A stretch of 64,000 nt of DNA from Caproiciproducens sp. NJN-50 (GTDB taxonomy: Bacteria > Bacillota > Clostridia > Oscillospirales > Acutalibacteraceae), in the NCBI RefSeq assembly GCF_004103755.1, contig NZ_CP035283.1:1116001-1180000 (forward strand), written 5' to 3'. Within the stretch, counting starts at the first letter, position 1. Each line of letters opens with the position of its first letter. A program made the translations under genes and the position numbers. The notes beneath the pieces are model-generated. The model did no database searches. It was not told where the DNA came from and was given only the letters and a program-made list of their open reading frames with translations. Shown in pieces: positions 25,248 to 34,071 of this stretch.

Positions 25248-25430
25248 ATGAGTCTCGGTACGATTTTAGTAACGGCAGTCATCGCCGTGCTGCTTGGGCT
25301 GGCAGTTCGTTATCTTGCGAGGAACGGCGCCTGCTCTGCGTGCAGTGACGCGAAAAGCTGCCGCGGGAACTCCTGCGGCGGGGAGTGCGGCGGCTGTCCG
25401 CACTGCGGAGCAGAAAGCCGTTCAAAATAA
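25248..25430 (+). CDS. FeoB-associated Cys-rich membrane protein
   Basis: This 60-residue protein has one N-terminal membrane helix (LVTAVIAVLLGLAVRYLA), then a soluble tail with nine cysteines (ACSACSDAKSCRG, CGGECGGCPHCG). This small family is found almost only behind feoB in Firmicutes; the cysteines may handle iron on its way from the channel. AAGGAGGCGG precedes the start. A hairpin follows the stop codon. Confidence 0.93.
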   Translation: MSLGTILVTAVIAVLLGLAVRYLARNGACSACSDAKSCRGNSCGGECGGCPHCGAESRSK

Positions 25431-25434
25431 AAGC

Positions 25435-25459
25435 TGGGCACAGACTCCGTCTGTGCCCA
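25435..25459 (+). terminator. Hairpin after the feo operon
   Basis: TGGGCACAGAC (25435-25445) pairs perfectly with GTCTGTGCCCA (25449-25459). There is no T run after it (AATACTT), so it may be a weak terminator or an mRNA-stabilising end before the DtxR-like gene. Confidence 0.55.
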
Positions 25460-25479
25460 ATACTTAAGGAGAATCCGAA

Positions 25480-25890
25480 GTGGAGCTGTCGAGCACACAT
25501 CTGCGGTATCTGTATACCATTTATGAAATTTCACTGGCGGCTTCAGATGTCAGGTCCGCCAGCGTTGCCGAACGGATGCAGGTAACCCGCCCCTCCGTCG
25601 CCAGAATGCTCGGTGTCCTGATTCAAAAAAAACTGGTGACAAAAGAACTGTATGGAAAAATTCATCTGACGGACAGCGGCCTTTTCATTGCCGGGAACTT
25701 TTACAGGAAGGTGCAATTCCTAAAAAGCCGTATCCCGCTGATGAGCCTTTCTTTGACGGAAGAGGAAGCATTTGAAGCGGCCTGTGCGATGGCATTCGTA
25801 TTTTTGGACAAGGAGTTGGGAATAGGACCGCGCTTGCGGGGGGAAACCTTTCCTGACCCTCGGACGCCGATCAATCCGCCGCAAACCTGA
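25480..25890 (+). CDS. DtxR/MntR-family regulator lacking the usual metal ligands
   Basis: This 136-residue protein starts at GTG 25480 behind AAGGAGA. The winged helix is intact (ASVAERMQVTRPSVARMLGV, LIQKKLVTKELYGKIHLTDS) and a dimerisation helix follows. By eye alignment to MntR, the ligand positions are changed: the N-terminal DxxE is R..Y (HLRYLY), the YxRH His is Val (YRKVQF), and DACRIEH has become AACAMAF. Metal sensing by the known site looks impossible. It lies directly behind feoAAB, whose region carries DtxR-like operators. It may be a constitutive or differently tuned repressor. The alignment is from memory. Confidence 0.8.
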   Translation: MELSSTHLRYLYTIYEISLAASDVRSASVAERMQVTRPSVARMLGVLIQKKLVTKELYGKIHLTDSGLFIAGNFYRKVQFLKSRIPLMSLSLTEEEAFEAACAMAFVFLDKELGIGPRLRGETFPDPRTPINPPQT

Positions 25891-25979
25891 AATCAGCCGT
25901 TGGAAGCTCTGGCTCCGGCTCTTTGCTATTTTTTTGAAATCATTGTATAATCATGGCATGGGTTTGGAGGCGGATGGAT

Positions 25980-26909
25980 ATGACTCTTCAACAGTTGAAA
26001 TATGTCATAAAAGCTGTGGAGTACGGTTCTATTACGGAGGCGGCCAAACAGCTTTATATTACACAGCCCAGCCTCTCGAATGCGGTGAGAGAGCTTGAAA
26101 GTGAGCTTGGCTTTGAAATATTCAGCCGTTCGGCAAAAGGGATCGCTCTCACGATTGACGGCGCGGAATTTTTGTCTTATGCCCGGCAGGTTGTGGAACA
26201 AACGGAGCTTCTTGAACAGCGGTACATGGGGAAAAAACCTTCCCGCCAGCTATGTTCTGTATCAACGCAGCATTACGCGTTTTCAGTGAATGCCTTTGTG
26301 GAACTTGTTAAAGAGAGCAATGCGGATGAATATGAGTTCATCCTCCGCGAGACCCGAACTTATGATATTATCCAGGATGTTATCAACATGCGGAGCGAGA
26401 TCGGGATTTTGTATCTCAGCGATTTCAATGAAAAGGTGATCTCCAAACTGCTGAAGGAAAATCGGCTTGAATTTCACCTCCTGTTCGAGGCGGCTCCCCA
26501 TGTGTTTGTCAGCGCGTCAAATCCTTTGTCGGCAAGAAAGTTTGTTACTTTAGAGGACCTGGAAGATCTGCCCTGCCTCTCTTTTGAACAGGGGGAGTAC
26601 AATTCCTTTTATTTTTCAGAGGAGATTTTAAGCACGATTTATCATAAGAAAAGGATCCACGTCAGCGACCGCGCGACGCTTTTCAATCTGTTGATCGGGC
26701 TCAACGGCTACACGATCTGCACGGGGGTTCTCAGCTCCGATCTGAATGGGGAGAATATCGTGTCCGTTCCGCTTGTAACAGCTTCTGAAGAAAAAATGAA
26801 AATCGGCTGGATTGTAAACTCAAAAGCGGTTTTAAGCAGTGCGGCGGAAAGTTATATCTTCCATTTAAAAAAGCTGATACGGGACTATGGATTTGAAATT
26901 CTGGAATAG
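25980..26909 (+). CDS. LysR-family transcriptional regulator
   Basis: This 309-residue protein starts MTLQQLKYVIKAVEYGSITE. The winged helix has AAKQLYITQPSLSNAVRELE and the effector domain follows from about residue 90. The start at 25980 has TTTGGAGG 9 bases upstream; an ATG at 25953 is upstream of that site. TTGCTA (25923-25928) and TATAAT (25946-25951), 17 bases apart, form a likely promoter. A strong bidirectional terminator follows. The target is not evident: the next genes are a second LysR on the other strand and the lactate permeases. Confidence 0.9.
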   Translation: MTLQQLKYVIKAVEYGSITEAAKQLYITQPSLSNAVRELESELGFEIFSRSAKGIALTIDGAEFLSYARQVVEQTELLEQRYMGKKPSRQLCSVSTQHYAFSVNAFVELVKESNADEYEFILRETRTYDIIQDVINMRSEIGILYLSDFNEKVISKLLKENRLEFHLLFEAAPHVFVSASNPLSARKFVTLEDLEDLPCLSFEQGEYNSFYFSEEILSTIYHKKRIHVSDRATLFNLLIGLNGYTICTGVLSSDLNGENIVSVPLVTASEEKMKIGWIVNSKAVLSSAAESYIFHLKKLIRDYGFEILE

Positions 26910-26980
26910 CGGACGCCCGTTTCGGAATTTGACCGGAACGAGCGCTTTTAGATTGGTATAACATTGGCCCGGCAGACAAA

Positions 26981-27027
26981 ACAAAGACGGCTTTCCCGAA
27001 GATCCGGTGAAAGCCGTCTTTGTTTTT
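26981..27027. terminator. Bidirectional terminator between two LysR genes
   Basis: ACAAAGACGGCTTTC (26981-26995) pairs over 15 bases with GAAAGCCGTCTTTGT (27009-27023). A T run follows on the plus strand and an A-rich tract precedes it, so it can serve both convergent genes. Confidence 0.88.
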
Positions 27028-27054
27028 AAAAAATTCTCATGCATCGTTACAATT

Positions 27055-27951
27055 TTACAAGTCCGTGGAAGAGCCGGCTCCATGAAGAGAATCATGCGCA
27101 TGTTTGAGAAAGAAATCGATGAAATATTTACTGGCAATGGGAAGAATGTTCCGGTTCTTCATGACAAAACCGACTTTTCTGGTAATGGGCGGAACGGTGG
27201 GAAGGCTGACGATGTTGAAGTTCATCTTCTTGAGTGCCAGATCGGGCAGGATGCTGACGCCCACATTGGCTTCCACCATGGAGCAAACGGAAAAGTTGTC
27301 ATGCATCCGCAGCTTCACATGCGGTTCCAGACCCAGTTTGTGGAAAGCCTCCAGCGGCTCGCTCAGACAGCCCATTTCCAGCAGAATAAACGGTTCCTTT
27401 GCAAGCTGCTCCAGCGTAACCTCCTTTTGAGCGGCCAGAGGGTGACTGGGGTGAACAATGGCTTTATGGCCGCCGGTGGTTATGGAAATGGTCTCTAGGT
27501 CGCTGACGGCGTCCGGATTGATAAAGCCGAAATCGATTTCCCCCGCATGCACCCACTGCGGAATCGTTGTATAGTCGCCCTGATGGAGCAGAAAACGCAC
27601 ATTGGGATAGAGAGTCAGAAATTGTTTGATGACGGCAGGCAGCCACTGGCTGGAATAGCTGGAAAACGTACCCATCCGAATAAGGCCGCTCTCCAGGCCT
27701 TTCATTTCTTTTGTCTTTTCTATCATAGCACAGTAATGATTCACCGCGCTTTGAATGTAGGGGTATAGTTCCTTTCCCTCCGGGGTCAGCTTGACACCGG
27801 ATCGGGAGCGGTGCAGCAGCTGGAGGGAAAGCTCCGATTCCAGGGACTGAATCATTTGGCTGACTGCGGACTGTGTATACCCCAGATCGTTGGCGGCGCT
27901 GGTAAAGCTTCCGGTTTCCACAATTTTCATCAGCGCCAGATATCGTTCCAT
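27055..27951 (-). CDS. LysR-family regulator, likely controlling the lactate permease
   Basis: This 298-residue protein begins MERYLALMKIVETGSFTSAA. Its winged helix is NDLGYTQSAVSQMIQSLESE, and its effector domain includes GEIDFGFINPDA and LGLEPHVKLRMHDNFSVCSM. The start at 27951 follows GAGAGGGTGGG; the ATG at 27978 is upstream of it. It is divergent from the L-lactate permease at 28324 across a 372-base control region, the classical layout for a LysR activator and its target. Lactate or a related hydroxy acid as inducer is inference. Confidence 0.9.
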   Translation of the reverse strand: MERYLALMKIVETGSFTSAANDLGYTQSAVSQMIQSLESELSLQLLHRSRSGVKLTPEGKELYPYIQSAVNHYCAMIEKTKEMKGLESGLIRMGTFSSYSSQWLPAVIKQFLTLYPNVRFLLHQGDYTTIPQWVHAGEIDFGFINPDAVSDLETISITTGGHKAIVHPSHPLAAQKEVTLEQLAKEPFILLEMGCLSEPLEAFHKLGLEPHVKLRMHDNFSVCSMVEANVGVSILPDLALKKMNFNIVSLPTVPPITRKVGFVMKNRNILPIASKYFIDFFLKHAHDSLHGAGSSTDL

Positions 27952-28176
27952 CGTTTTCCCACCCTCTCGAATAAGCATTTCTAATTCAAATATAAGAAAG
28001 ATTCGTTTTAATTATTCTTAGGATTAGTATATACTTGTAATGAAAATAAATCAAGGCAATTCGTTCCTTCAGCAGCGGGGGAGAGGAGGGAAGCAGATAT
28101 CCGGCACACGAAAGGAAAGAGTACCGATCGTGCCCGGCATTCCCGCGATGAATCCATATTTATTTCTTTCCATCTG

Positions 28177-28301
28177 GTTTAACTGTTACTGGTTAAACAG
28201 TGCCGGGTGAGGCGCAGCGCCGATTTTCCGGACCGCGGCCGGAAAATCTTTCGCTCTGTATGCCGCAAAAGCATACTTTGTCCCAGTCCGGCACTGTTTA
28301 A
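28177..28301 (+). ncRNA. Multi-helix element in the leader of the lactate permease
   Basis: A 14-base perfect stem closes the element (TTAAACAGTGCCGG at 28193-28206 with its complement at 28288-28301). Inside are GGCG/CGCC (28211-28221), a 10-bp stem GATTTTCCGG/CCGGAAAATC (28222-28231, 28239-28248) and GTATGC/GCATAC (28258-28263, 28271-28276). An alternative stem, GTTTAAC (28177-28183) with GTTAAAC (28192-28198), would compete with the closing stem. It ends 22 bases before the permease ATG. It could be a riboswitch-like leader or a small palindromic mobile repeat; it matches no class I recognise. Confidence 0.55.
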
Positions 28302-28323
28302 ATCAATAAAAAGGGGAGAGAGT

Positions 28324-29865
28324 ATGACATTCGATTTTCTGATTGCGCTTATTACCCTTGTCTGGCTTATCATAGGCTTTATCGTTCTGAAGTTACCCGG
28401 CCATATCTGTTGTCCCATCGGTCTTGCAATTTCCGCAATCCTCGCAATGGCTTGTTGGCATACGTCCCTGCTGAATACCTTTACCGCCGCGCTGGAAGGC
28501 GTGGCTATGGCCGTTTGGCCCATTGGCATTATTGTCATTGCGGCTATCTTTGTATATAACCTGTCTGTCAGGACAGGGGGCATGGAAGTCATAAAAACGA
28601 CTCTGTCCTCTATTTCCGCCGACCGGCGCATCCAGGTCCTTATCGTTGCCTGGGGCTTCGGCGGCTTTCTGGAGGGCGTGGCCGGCTTCGGTACTTCCGT
28701 AGCGATCCCAGCCGCCATTCTGGTCGGATTGGGCTTCCATCCGATTGAATCCTGCCTGATCTGCCTGATCTCCAACGCGCCCGTGGCAGTGTTCGGCTGT
28801 ATTGGAATCCCGGTGCTCACTGCCGCCTCCCTCACAAACGCCCCCGCTACCCAGCTTGCCGCTTACATCGCTCTGCAGCTTGCGGTGCTGACCGTTGTCT
28901 GCCCCCTCTTTATGGTGCGGGTATCCGGCAAAATCAAGGGCGTGCTTCTCATCACGCTTGTATCCGGCATCGCCTTTGCCATTCCTTCTTACATCATCGG
29001 TGCCTCCGTGGGCCCGGAACTGCCTACATTGTTTGGTGCCGTCTGCTCCTTGATCGTCACTGTTCTGATGGCCAAGTTTATGTATAAGGATACCAATCCA
29101 GAGTATTTCCTTGACGGAGTTTCAGATGCCCGGGCCAAGATGAAGGAACTTTCCAGGAAAAAGATATTTCGGGCCTGGTTCCCTTTCCTGCTGATTTTCC
29201 TGCTTCTGATTGTCACTTCTAATCTGTTTCCGCCCATTAATAAGGCAATTGCTGCCATCAAAACGCCCGTACATATTTACACCGGTCAGGCAGACAGCTT
29301 ATACACCTTTACTTGGATCGGCACCCCCGGAGTCATCATCATTATCGCGGGCATCATCGGCGGATTTGTCCAAGGTGCAAAGCTTTCCGATATTGGGAGC
29401 GTGTTTGTTGCTTCCATTAAACAGATGTACAAAGCCGTTATCACCATCGTATCGATTATCGCCATTGCCAAGGTCATGGGCTACAGCGGTATGATCAGCG
29501 CGATCGCACTGGGATTGGTTGCCATCACCGGCCCCATGTACCCGTTCTTCGCACCCATCATCGGGGGAATCGGCACTTTTATTACGGGCAGTGTTACCTC
29601 CGCGTGCGTTCTGTTCAGCAGCCTTCAGGCCCAGACCGGCTCTGCCCTTGGCATCAGCCAAAGCTGGCTCATCGCGGCAAACGGAGCAGGTGCCACCGTG
29701 GGCAAGATTATTTCCCCTCAGTCCATTGCCATGGCTGCCGCAGCTACCGGCTGTGTCGGAGAGGATGCCACCATTATCCGCAAGGCCATTGTATATTGCA
29801 TTATATTTTTGCTTTTCCTTTCCGTAGTCAGCTATGCCGGCGTCTACCTGTTTCACATTGTCTGA
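28324..29865 (+). CDS. L-lactate permease (LctP family) 1
   Basis: This 513-residue protein has about 12-14 membrane helices. The LctP hallmarks are GFGGFLEGVAGFGTSVAIPA near 115-135, the later GFVQGAK and a C-terminal region with TGSVTSACVLFSSLQ and NGAGATVGKIISPQS. It imports lactate, and possibly glycolate, with protons. The ATG at 28324 follows AAGGGGAGAG; the longer frame from 28207 would translate the structured leader and is rejected. A LysR gene is divergent to it. A second permease points toward it with a shared terminator between. Confidence 0.93.
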   Translation: MTFDFLIALITLVWLIIGFIVLKLPGHICCPIGLAISAILAMACWHTSLLNTFTAALEGVAMAVWPIGIIVIAAIFVYNLSVRTGGMEVIKTTLSSISADRRIQVLIVAWGFGGFLEGVAGFGTSVAIPAAILVGLGFHPIESCLICLISNAPVAVFGCIGIPVLTAASLTNAPATQLAAYIALQLAVLTVVCPLFMVRVSGKIKGVLLITLVSGIAFAIPSYIIGASVGPELPTLFGAVCSLIVTVLMAKFMYKDTNPEYFLDGVSDARAKMKELSRKKIFRAWFPFLLIFLLLIVTSNLFPPINKAIAAIKTPVHIYTGQADSLYTFTWIGTPGVIIIIAGIIGGFVQGAKLSDIGSVFVASIKQMYKAVITIVSIIAIAKVMGYSGMISAIALGLVAITGPMYPFFAPIIGGIGTFITGSVTSACVLFSSLQAQTGSALGISQSWLIAANGAGATVGKIISPQSIAMAAAATGCVGEDATIIRKAIVYCIIFLLFLSVVSYAGVYLFHIV

Positions 29866-29877
29866 AGAAAAGAGAAA

Positions 29878-29911
29878 AGCCTGGCTTTCCGCTTCAGCGG
29901 AAAGCCAGGCT
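29878..29911. terminator. Terminator between the two convergent permeases
   Basis: AGCCTGGCTTTCCGC (29878-29892) and GCGGAAAGCCAGGCT (29897-29911) form a perfect 15-bp stem with loop TTCA. The minus strand continues in a T-rich tract, so it mainly serves the second permease. Confidence 0.85.
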
Positions 29912-29940
29912 CCCTGAAAATTCATTTCCGTCCTGCGGGG

Positions 29941-31614
29941 TTATTTTGCCGCAGCGAGCGGATAAGGATTGAATCCGGAGGCAATCATGGCACCGACAAT
30001 GATAACGACGATGGCGCAGTAAATCAGGCAGGGCCAGATATTGGTGCGGATGATTCTTCCTTCGTTGCCGTTGGTTCCGGTGGTGGCGCAGGCAGCGACC
30101 ACGTTATTCACGCAGATCATGTTGCCGATGGCGCCGCCCATGTTCTGCAGGGCCACAATCAGCACTTCGGGCATCAGCAGAATGGAGGCCGTCTCAAACT
30201 GCAGACCAGCAAACAGGGTGTTGGAAACGGTATTGGAACCGGACATGAACGCACCGAGAACGCCGATCAGAGGAGAAACAACCACAAACGCTTTGCCGGC
30301 GATGTCCGCAAGACCCTTCGCCATGAGGAAGAGCATGGAATCCAAACCGCTTGCGTTGACGTTGGAATAGCGGAACACATAGACCATCGCTACGCCGAAG
30401 AAGAGGGCGATCGCCGCGCCTTTGCACTGGGTGAAGGATTCAGACCAGGCTTTCTTGACCTCGTCGCCCTTCATGCCGTGGAGAGCAATGGTGAGCAGTG
30501 CCACGATAATAAAGGGGGCGATGCCCGGGTTGTATAAATATTTGAAATCCCAGTTGAGGTCTTTGACGCCGAGGATGTTCTTGATGGAAAGAATAAATGG
30601 CGCGTTGTTCAGGACGGCCTTCAGGCCGATTGCGGGGATGCGGGTGAGCACCAGCCAGAGGGCGATGATAAGGTAAGGGGTCCAGGCTTTGAGCAGCGGC
30701 ATGTCGCTGACTTTCGTCTCAGGAATCTCGACGGTGGAGAGCCAGCTCTTATCCCATTCGCTCTGGTCGGCGAACCTCCAGACTTTTTTCGGCTGCAGGA
30801 AGCCCTTTCTGGTGATGGCCAGAATTGTAAACAGGGTGATGATAGCAGCCACGAGGGAAGTCAGCTCCGGGCCGATAAAGGTGGCAATGATCACATAGAT
30901 GATACAGAACTCAGCCCCGGTGAAGAGGCAGAACGGGAGAACCGGCAAAGCTTCCTTGAAGGATTTGTTCTTGCCAAACAGCTTTACCAGAATACACACG
31001 CCGATGAAGATGATGAACATACCGCCGATGGCGTGAGGAATCGCGGTCCATTTGGAAAGAGCCATCTTCCAGGCCTCCGGGTCCCCGCCCCTTGAAGCGA
31101 CAACGTCTTTCACACAGCTGAAAGCAGTGTTTGTCGGGGTTCCAACAGCGCCGTAGCTGACAGGCGTGCTGTTATAGATCAGGGCCGTAATGGCGGCCGC
31201 CAGCGGGGGGAAGCCGACGCTGATCAGCAGCGGGCCGGCCAGGGCGGCCGGGGTGCCGAATCCGGCGGCGCCCTCGATGAACGCGCCGAAGACGAAGCCG
31301 ATGATGACGGCCTGAACGCGGGCGTCGGGAGTCAGCCCGTTGAACATGCGGTTGATGGCCGACATGGCTCCGGAGTGCTTCAGGGTGTTCATGATCAGAA
31401 TGGCGCCGAAGATGATGAACAGGACTTCAAGAGCGCTCAGGAAGCCGGCAACCGTATAGGCGGCGACACCCTGAAAGCTCATCTTCCAGATGGCCAGGGC
31501 AAAGATGCAGGCCAGAATCCACGCGAGAGGAAGCGCGCGCTTTGCGGGCCAGTTCATTGCCACCATGAGAATAATCACTACCACGATAGGAATACACGCT
31601 ATCAGTGCATACAT
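29941..31614 (-). CDS. L-lactate permease (LctP family) 2
   Basis: This 557-residue multi-helix protein has GFVFGAFIEGAAGFGTPAAL near 105-125, SYGAVGTPTNTAFS and the C-terminal GAFMSGSNTVSNTLF and NMGGAIGNMICVNNVVAACA, all LctP signatures. It is longer than permease 1 by an enlarged central loop. GGGAGGAG lies 7 bases before the ATG at 31614; the ATG at 31620 nearly touches that site. The two permeases differ clearly in sequence, so they probably have different affinity or substrate. No lactate dehydrogenase gene is beside them. Confidence 0.95.
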   Translation of the reverse strand: MYALIACIPIVVVIILMVAMNWPAKRALPLAWILACIFALAIWKMSFQGVAAYTVAGFLSALEVLFIIFGAILIMNTLKHSGAMSAINRMFNGLTPDARVQAVIIGFVFGAFIEGAAGFGTPAALAGPLLISVGFPPLAAAITALIYNSTPVSYGAVGTPTNTAFSCVKDVVASRGGDPEAWKMALSKWTAIPHAIGGMFIIFIGVCILVKLFGKNKSFKEALPVLPFCLFTGAEFCIIYVIIATFIGPELTSLVAAIITLFTILAITRKGFLQPKKVWRFADQSEWDKSWLSTVEIPETKVSDMPLLKAWTPYLIIALWLVLTRIPAIGLKAVLNNAPFILSIKNILGVKDLNWDFKYLYNPGIAPFIIVALLTIALHGMKGDEVKKAWSESFTQCKGAAIALFFGVAMVYVFRYSNVNASGLDSMLFLMAKGLADIAGKAFVVVSPLIGVLGAFMSGSNTVSNTLFAGLQFETASILLMPEVLIVALQNMGGAIGNMICVNNVVAACATTGTNGNEGRIIRTNIWPCLIYCAIVVIIVGAMIASGFNPYPLAAAK

Positions 31615-33400
31615 AGACATTCTCCTCCCAATACTTTTTTCATTTTTATCAGTGCGAACCTTGATTCACGATGACCGCAATGCCGCTGGGATGACCGTTT
31701 TGGACGCGACGATGCCCTTGTCCCTTGCGATTCTTCGCCATTGCAATTGTTTGGGAAGCGCGTATTTCATCTTTCTGTTTTCCGCAGTCCGCTTTTTTCA
31801 GAGTGCGCAATCAGACGGCACATCAGATTTCAAGATGTGCGCCGGATTCCAAGAACCAGCCCCCTGAATGGGTTTGTCCCCGAGCGTACGCGTAAAACTC
31901 GCTGAAAAGCGCCTTGGACACTTTCGCAGCCTTTTTGAATGATGGTTGCTAGAGAATGAATTATAATGTATCAGAGAAAAAAGAAGGTCGTCTCAGCCGG
32001 TCCATTTCAGTGTTCTACCTCGTGAATCTGACGTGCCAGAATTTCCACGGCATTCCCATCGCCGTCATGTTTTTGACACGCTGATGCGGGTCTCAACCGA
32101 ACGGTACGCCGATATAAAAACACAATGAATATCAGTGCGAACCGGTTCAGCCATGCAGAACCCAACATAAAGTTGCAGCCGGCGCGGTGCGCGGTCTTAA
32201 AAATTGCATTCGTTAAGACGGCCACCGACATTTGGTTTTCATTAATGAATCGCATTCGCTATGTAAGCGGCGCAGACGATATGCAAGGAAACACTTGCGC
32301 CCGTCCAGGAATTCTGCCTCAGACCCTAAGCATCGTTGGCGGTGTGTTCCGGCTTGGGCACAGATCTGAATATGGTCGACTGTAATAGCCGCGTTTTTGC
32401 CGTCAGCCAGTTTATAATCGTCCTGCCGAGGGGATCAGCTGCCGCGTATTGCGCTGTTTTTCCCCTTTGGAACAATTTTCAGCCAGCCGGCGTGGTTAAA
32501 ATGATGGAATCTCTGCCTCAACCTTTCACTGCCCTTTACCGTTTAAGGAAAATGCGCTAAATCTCCTTTCCAAGTGTGTATCAGGTAATAAACAGCAGAG
32601 ATTTGCCATGAATGTTGCGGATGTTTCGTCCGGCATGATTCTTTCACTGCTTTTGCCGCCTGCCGGGCTGCTTCCGCCTCCGCGCATCACAACGGGGATG
32701 ATGCGCCGTTGCACATCCTGTAACAGCGGACGATTCCTTGAAGAAAGGAATGTGTGACCATGAATTGAATCATTTTTACGTCTTGGGATTTATGATTCTC
32801 GTCCTCGGTGATGTTTTCTCTTTCTTGCACGGATCCGGGATTCACAGCATTTTTTGAGACCAGGTATGTCTTCAATTTTCTTACTTGGCATTCCACTCCC
32901 CCTCTTTTAGTGTAGGTATGAATTTCTCCCGTCCAGAAATCCAAATCTATTATATGGCGAAAGTGTCCAAAGGTCAAACAATTTTTTTCAAAACAATATG
33001 GATTTTTTATAAAAACTGGTTTTGTTTGTTTTTTATTAAACGGAAAGGTTACTTTATTCCGTGGTTTTTTCATCCCATACGGTTTTCTATCCGCCTGGGT
33101 CTGTTTTGAGATTCGCTTTTTTCAATAAGTAAATTATTATTTGCTGTGATTGTGAAAGATAATTTATCAAAAATTCAAAAACGGTAAAATATGACAAGGA
33201 TCGGAGATCATAGGGCAGTCTCTCCCCTTGTATTTTTAAACTTTTTTCATGTATTAAGGCTTTTGAGTGAGGATATTTTTCGATATCCTCATTTTTTGTC
33301 CAATGCGGTTGCCTTTCGTCGCTGCGCGGTGAATTTAAGAATTCTCCCCCGATGATAATCTCTGGAAAAATTGCCAGACGTAGATATTGCCACACTTCTA
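31615..33400. other. Long region without a convincing gene
   Basis: About 1.8 kb between a permease and the chromate-type transporter holds only short frames without ribosome sites or family motifs. The part to about 32850 has normal base composition and may be a decayed gene: the minus strand near 32000-32430 has protein-like stretches such as HDGDGNAVEILARQIHEVEH in broken frames. From about 32850 to 33450 the sequence turns clearly AT-rich. No RNA gene, repeat or mobile-element motif was recognised. Confidence 0.45.
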
Positions 33401-33409
33401 TGATATAAT
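33401..33409 (+). promoter_or_regulatory. Extended -10 promoter before the chromate-type transporter
   Basis: TGATATAAT gives an extended -10 element (TG-N-TATAAT). No good -35 stands at the usual distance. Transcription would start about 115 bases before the first transporter gene. Confidence 0.45.
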
Positions 33410-33534
33410 GATGAAAAATATGGAAAAAATACGATACCGCCATATTGTCATTAAAAAGAGACTGAAAAATGCCGGTTTCTCGGAGACTTGGGATGAAATT
33501 CCAGCAGTCTCATGTCATGGAAAGGATTTTGCCG

Positions 33535-34071
33535 ATGACTGAATTTATTGACCTTTTCTTTACTTTTTCTAAAGTTGGAGCTCTCACGTTCGGAGGCGGA
33601 TATGCGATGCTTCCAATCCTGCAGAGGGAAATTGTGGAGAATAAAAAGTGGGCTGAGGACAACGAGCTGGCGGACTACTACGCAATCGGGCAGTGCACGC
33701 CGGGGATTATTGCAATCAATACTGCTACCTTTATCGGCTACAAAAGGAAAGGGGTGGCCGGCGGTATTGTCGCAACGCTGGGGTTCGTTTTTCCGGCTCT
33801 GATCATTATTACAGTGATCGCGGCTTTTCTGCAGAATTTCGCGGATCTGCAGGTGGTGAATGATGCTTTTGCCGCCGTGCGTGTCTGCGTTTGTGTCCTG
33901 ATCCTGAATGCTGTGATCAAGCTGGGCAAGAGCTCTATAAAGGATAAATTTACCTTCGGCATCTTTTTCTGCATTGCCCTGCTCGCCTTTTTTACAGACC
34001 TTTCGCCGGTTCTGTGGGTGGTGCTTGCCGCAGCGGCGGGTATTCTGATGAAAGGCGGAAGGCGCGCATGA
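33535..34071 (+). CDS. chrA: Chromate transporter-family half protein, N-type
   Basis: This 178-residue membrane protein starts MTEFIDLFFTFSKVGALTFG, with the GGGYAMLPIL and YYAIGQCTPGIIAINTATFI motifs of the CHR family and five to six helices. It is the short form, one of two genes that together equal a full ChrA. The start at 33535 has AAAGGA 8 bases upstream. The stop overlaps the start of the second half (ATGA), so the two are translationally coupled. The natural substrate in anaerobes is uncertain. Confidence 0.92.
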   Translation: MTEFIDLFFTFSKVGALTFGGGYAMLPILQREIVENKKWAEDNELADYYAIGQCTPGIIAINTATFIGYKRKGVAGGIVATLGFVFPALIIITVIAAFLQNFADLQVVNDAFAAVRVCVCVLILNAVIKLGKSSIKDKFTFGIFFCIALLAFFTDLSPVLWVVLAAAAGILMKGGRRA

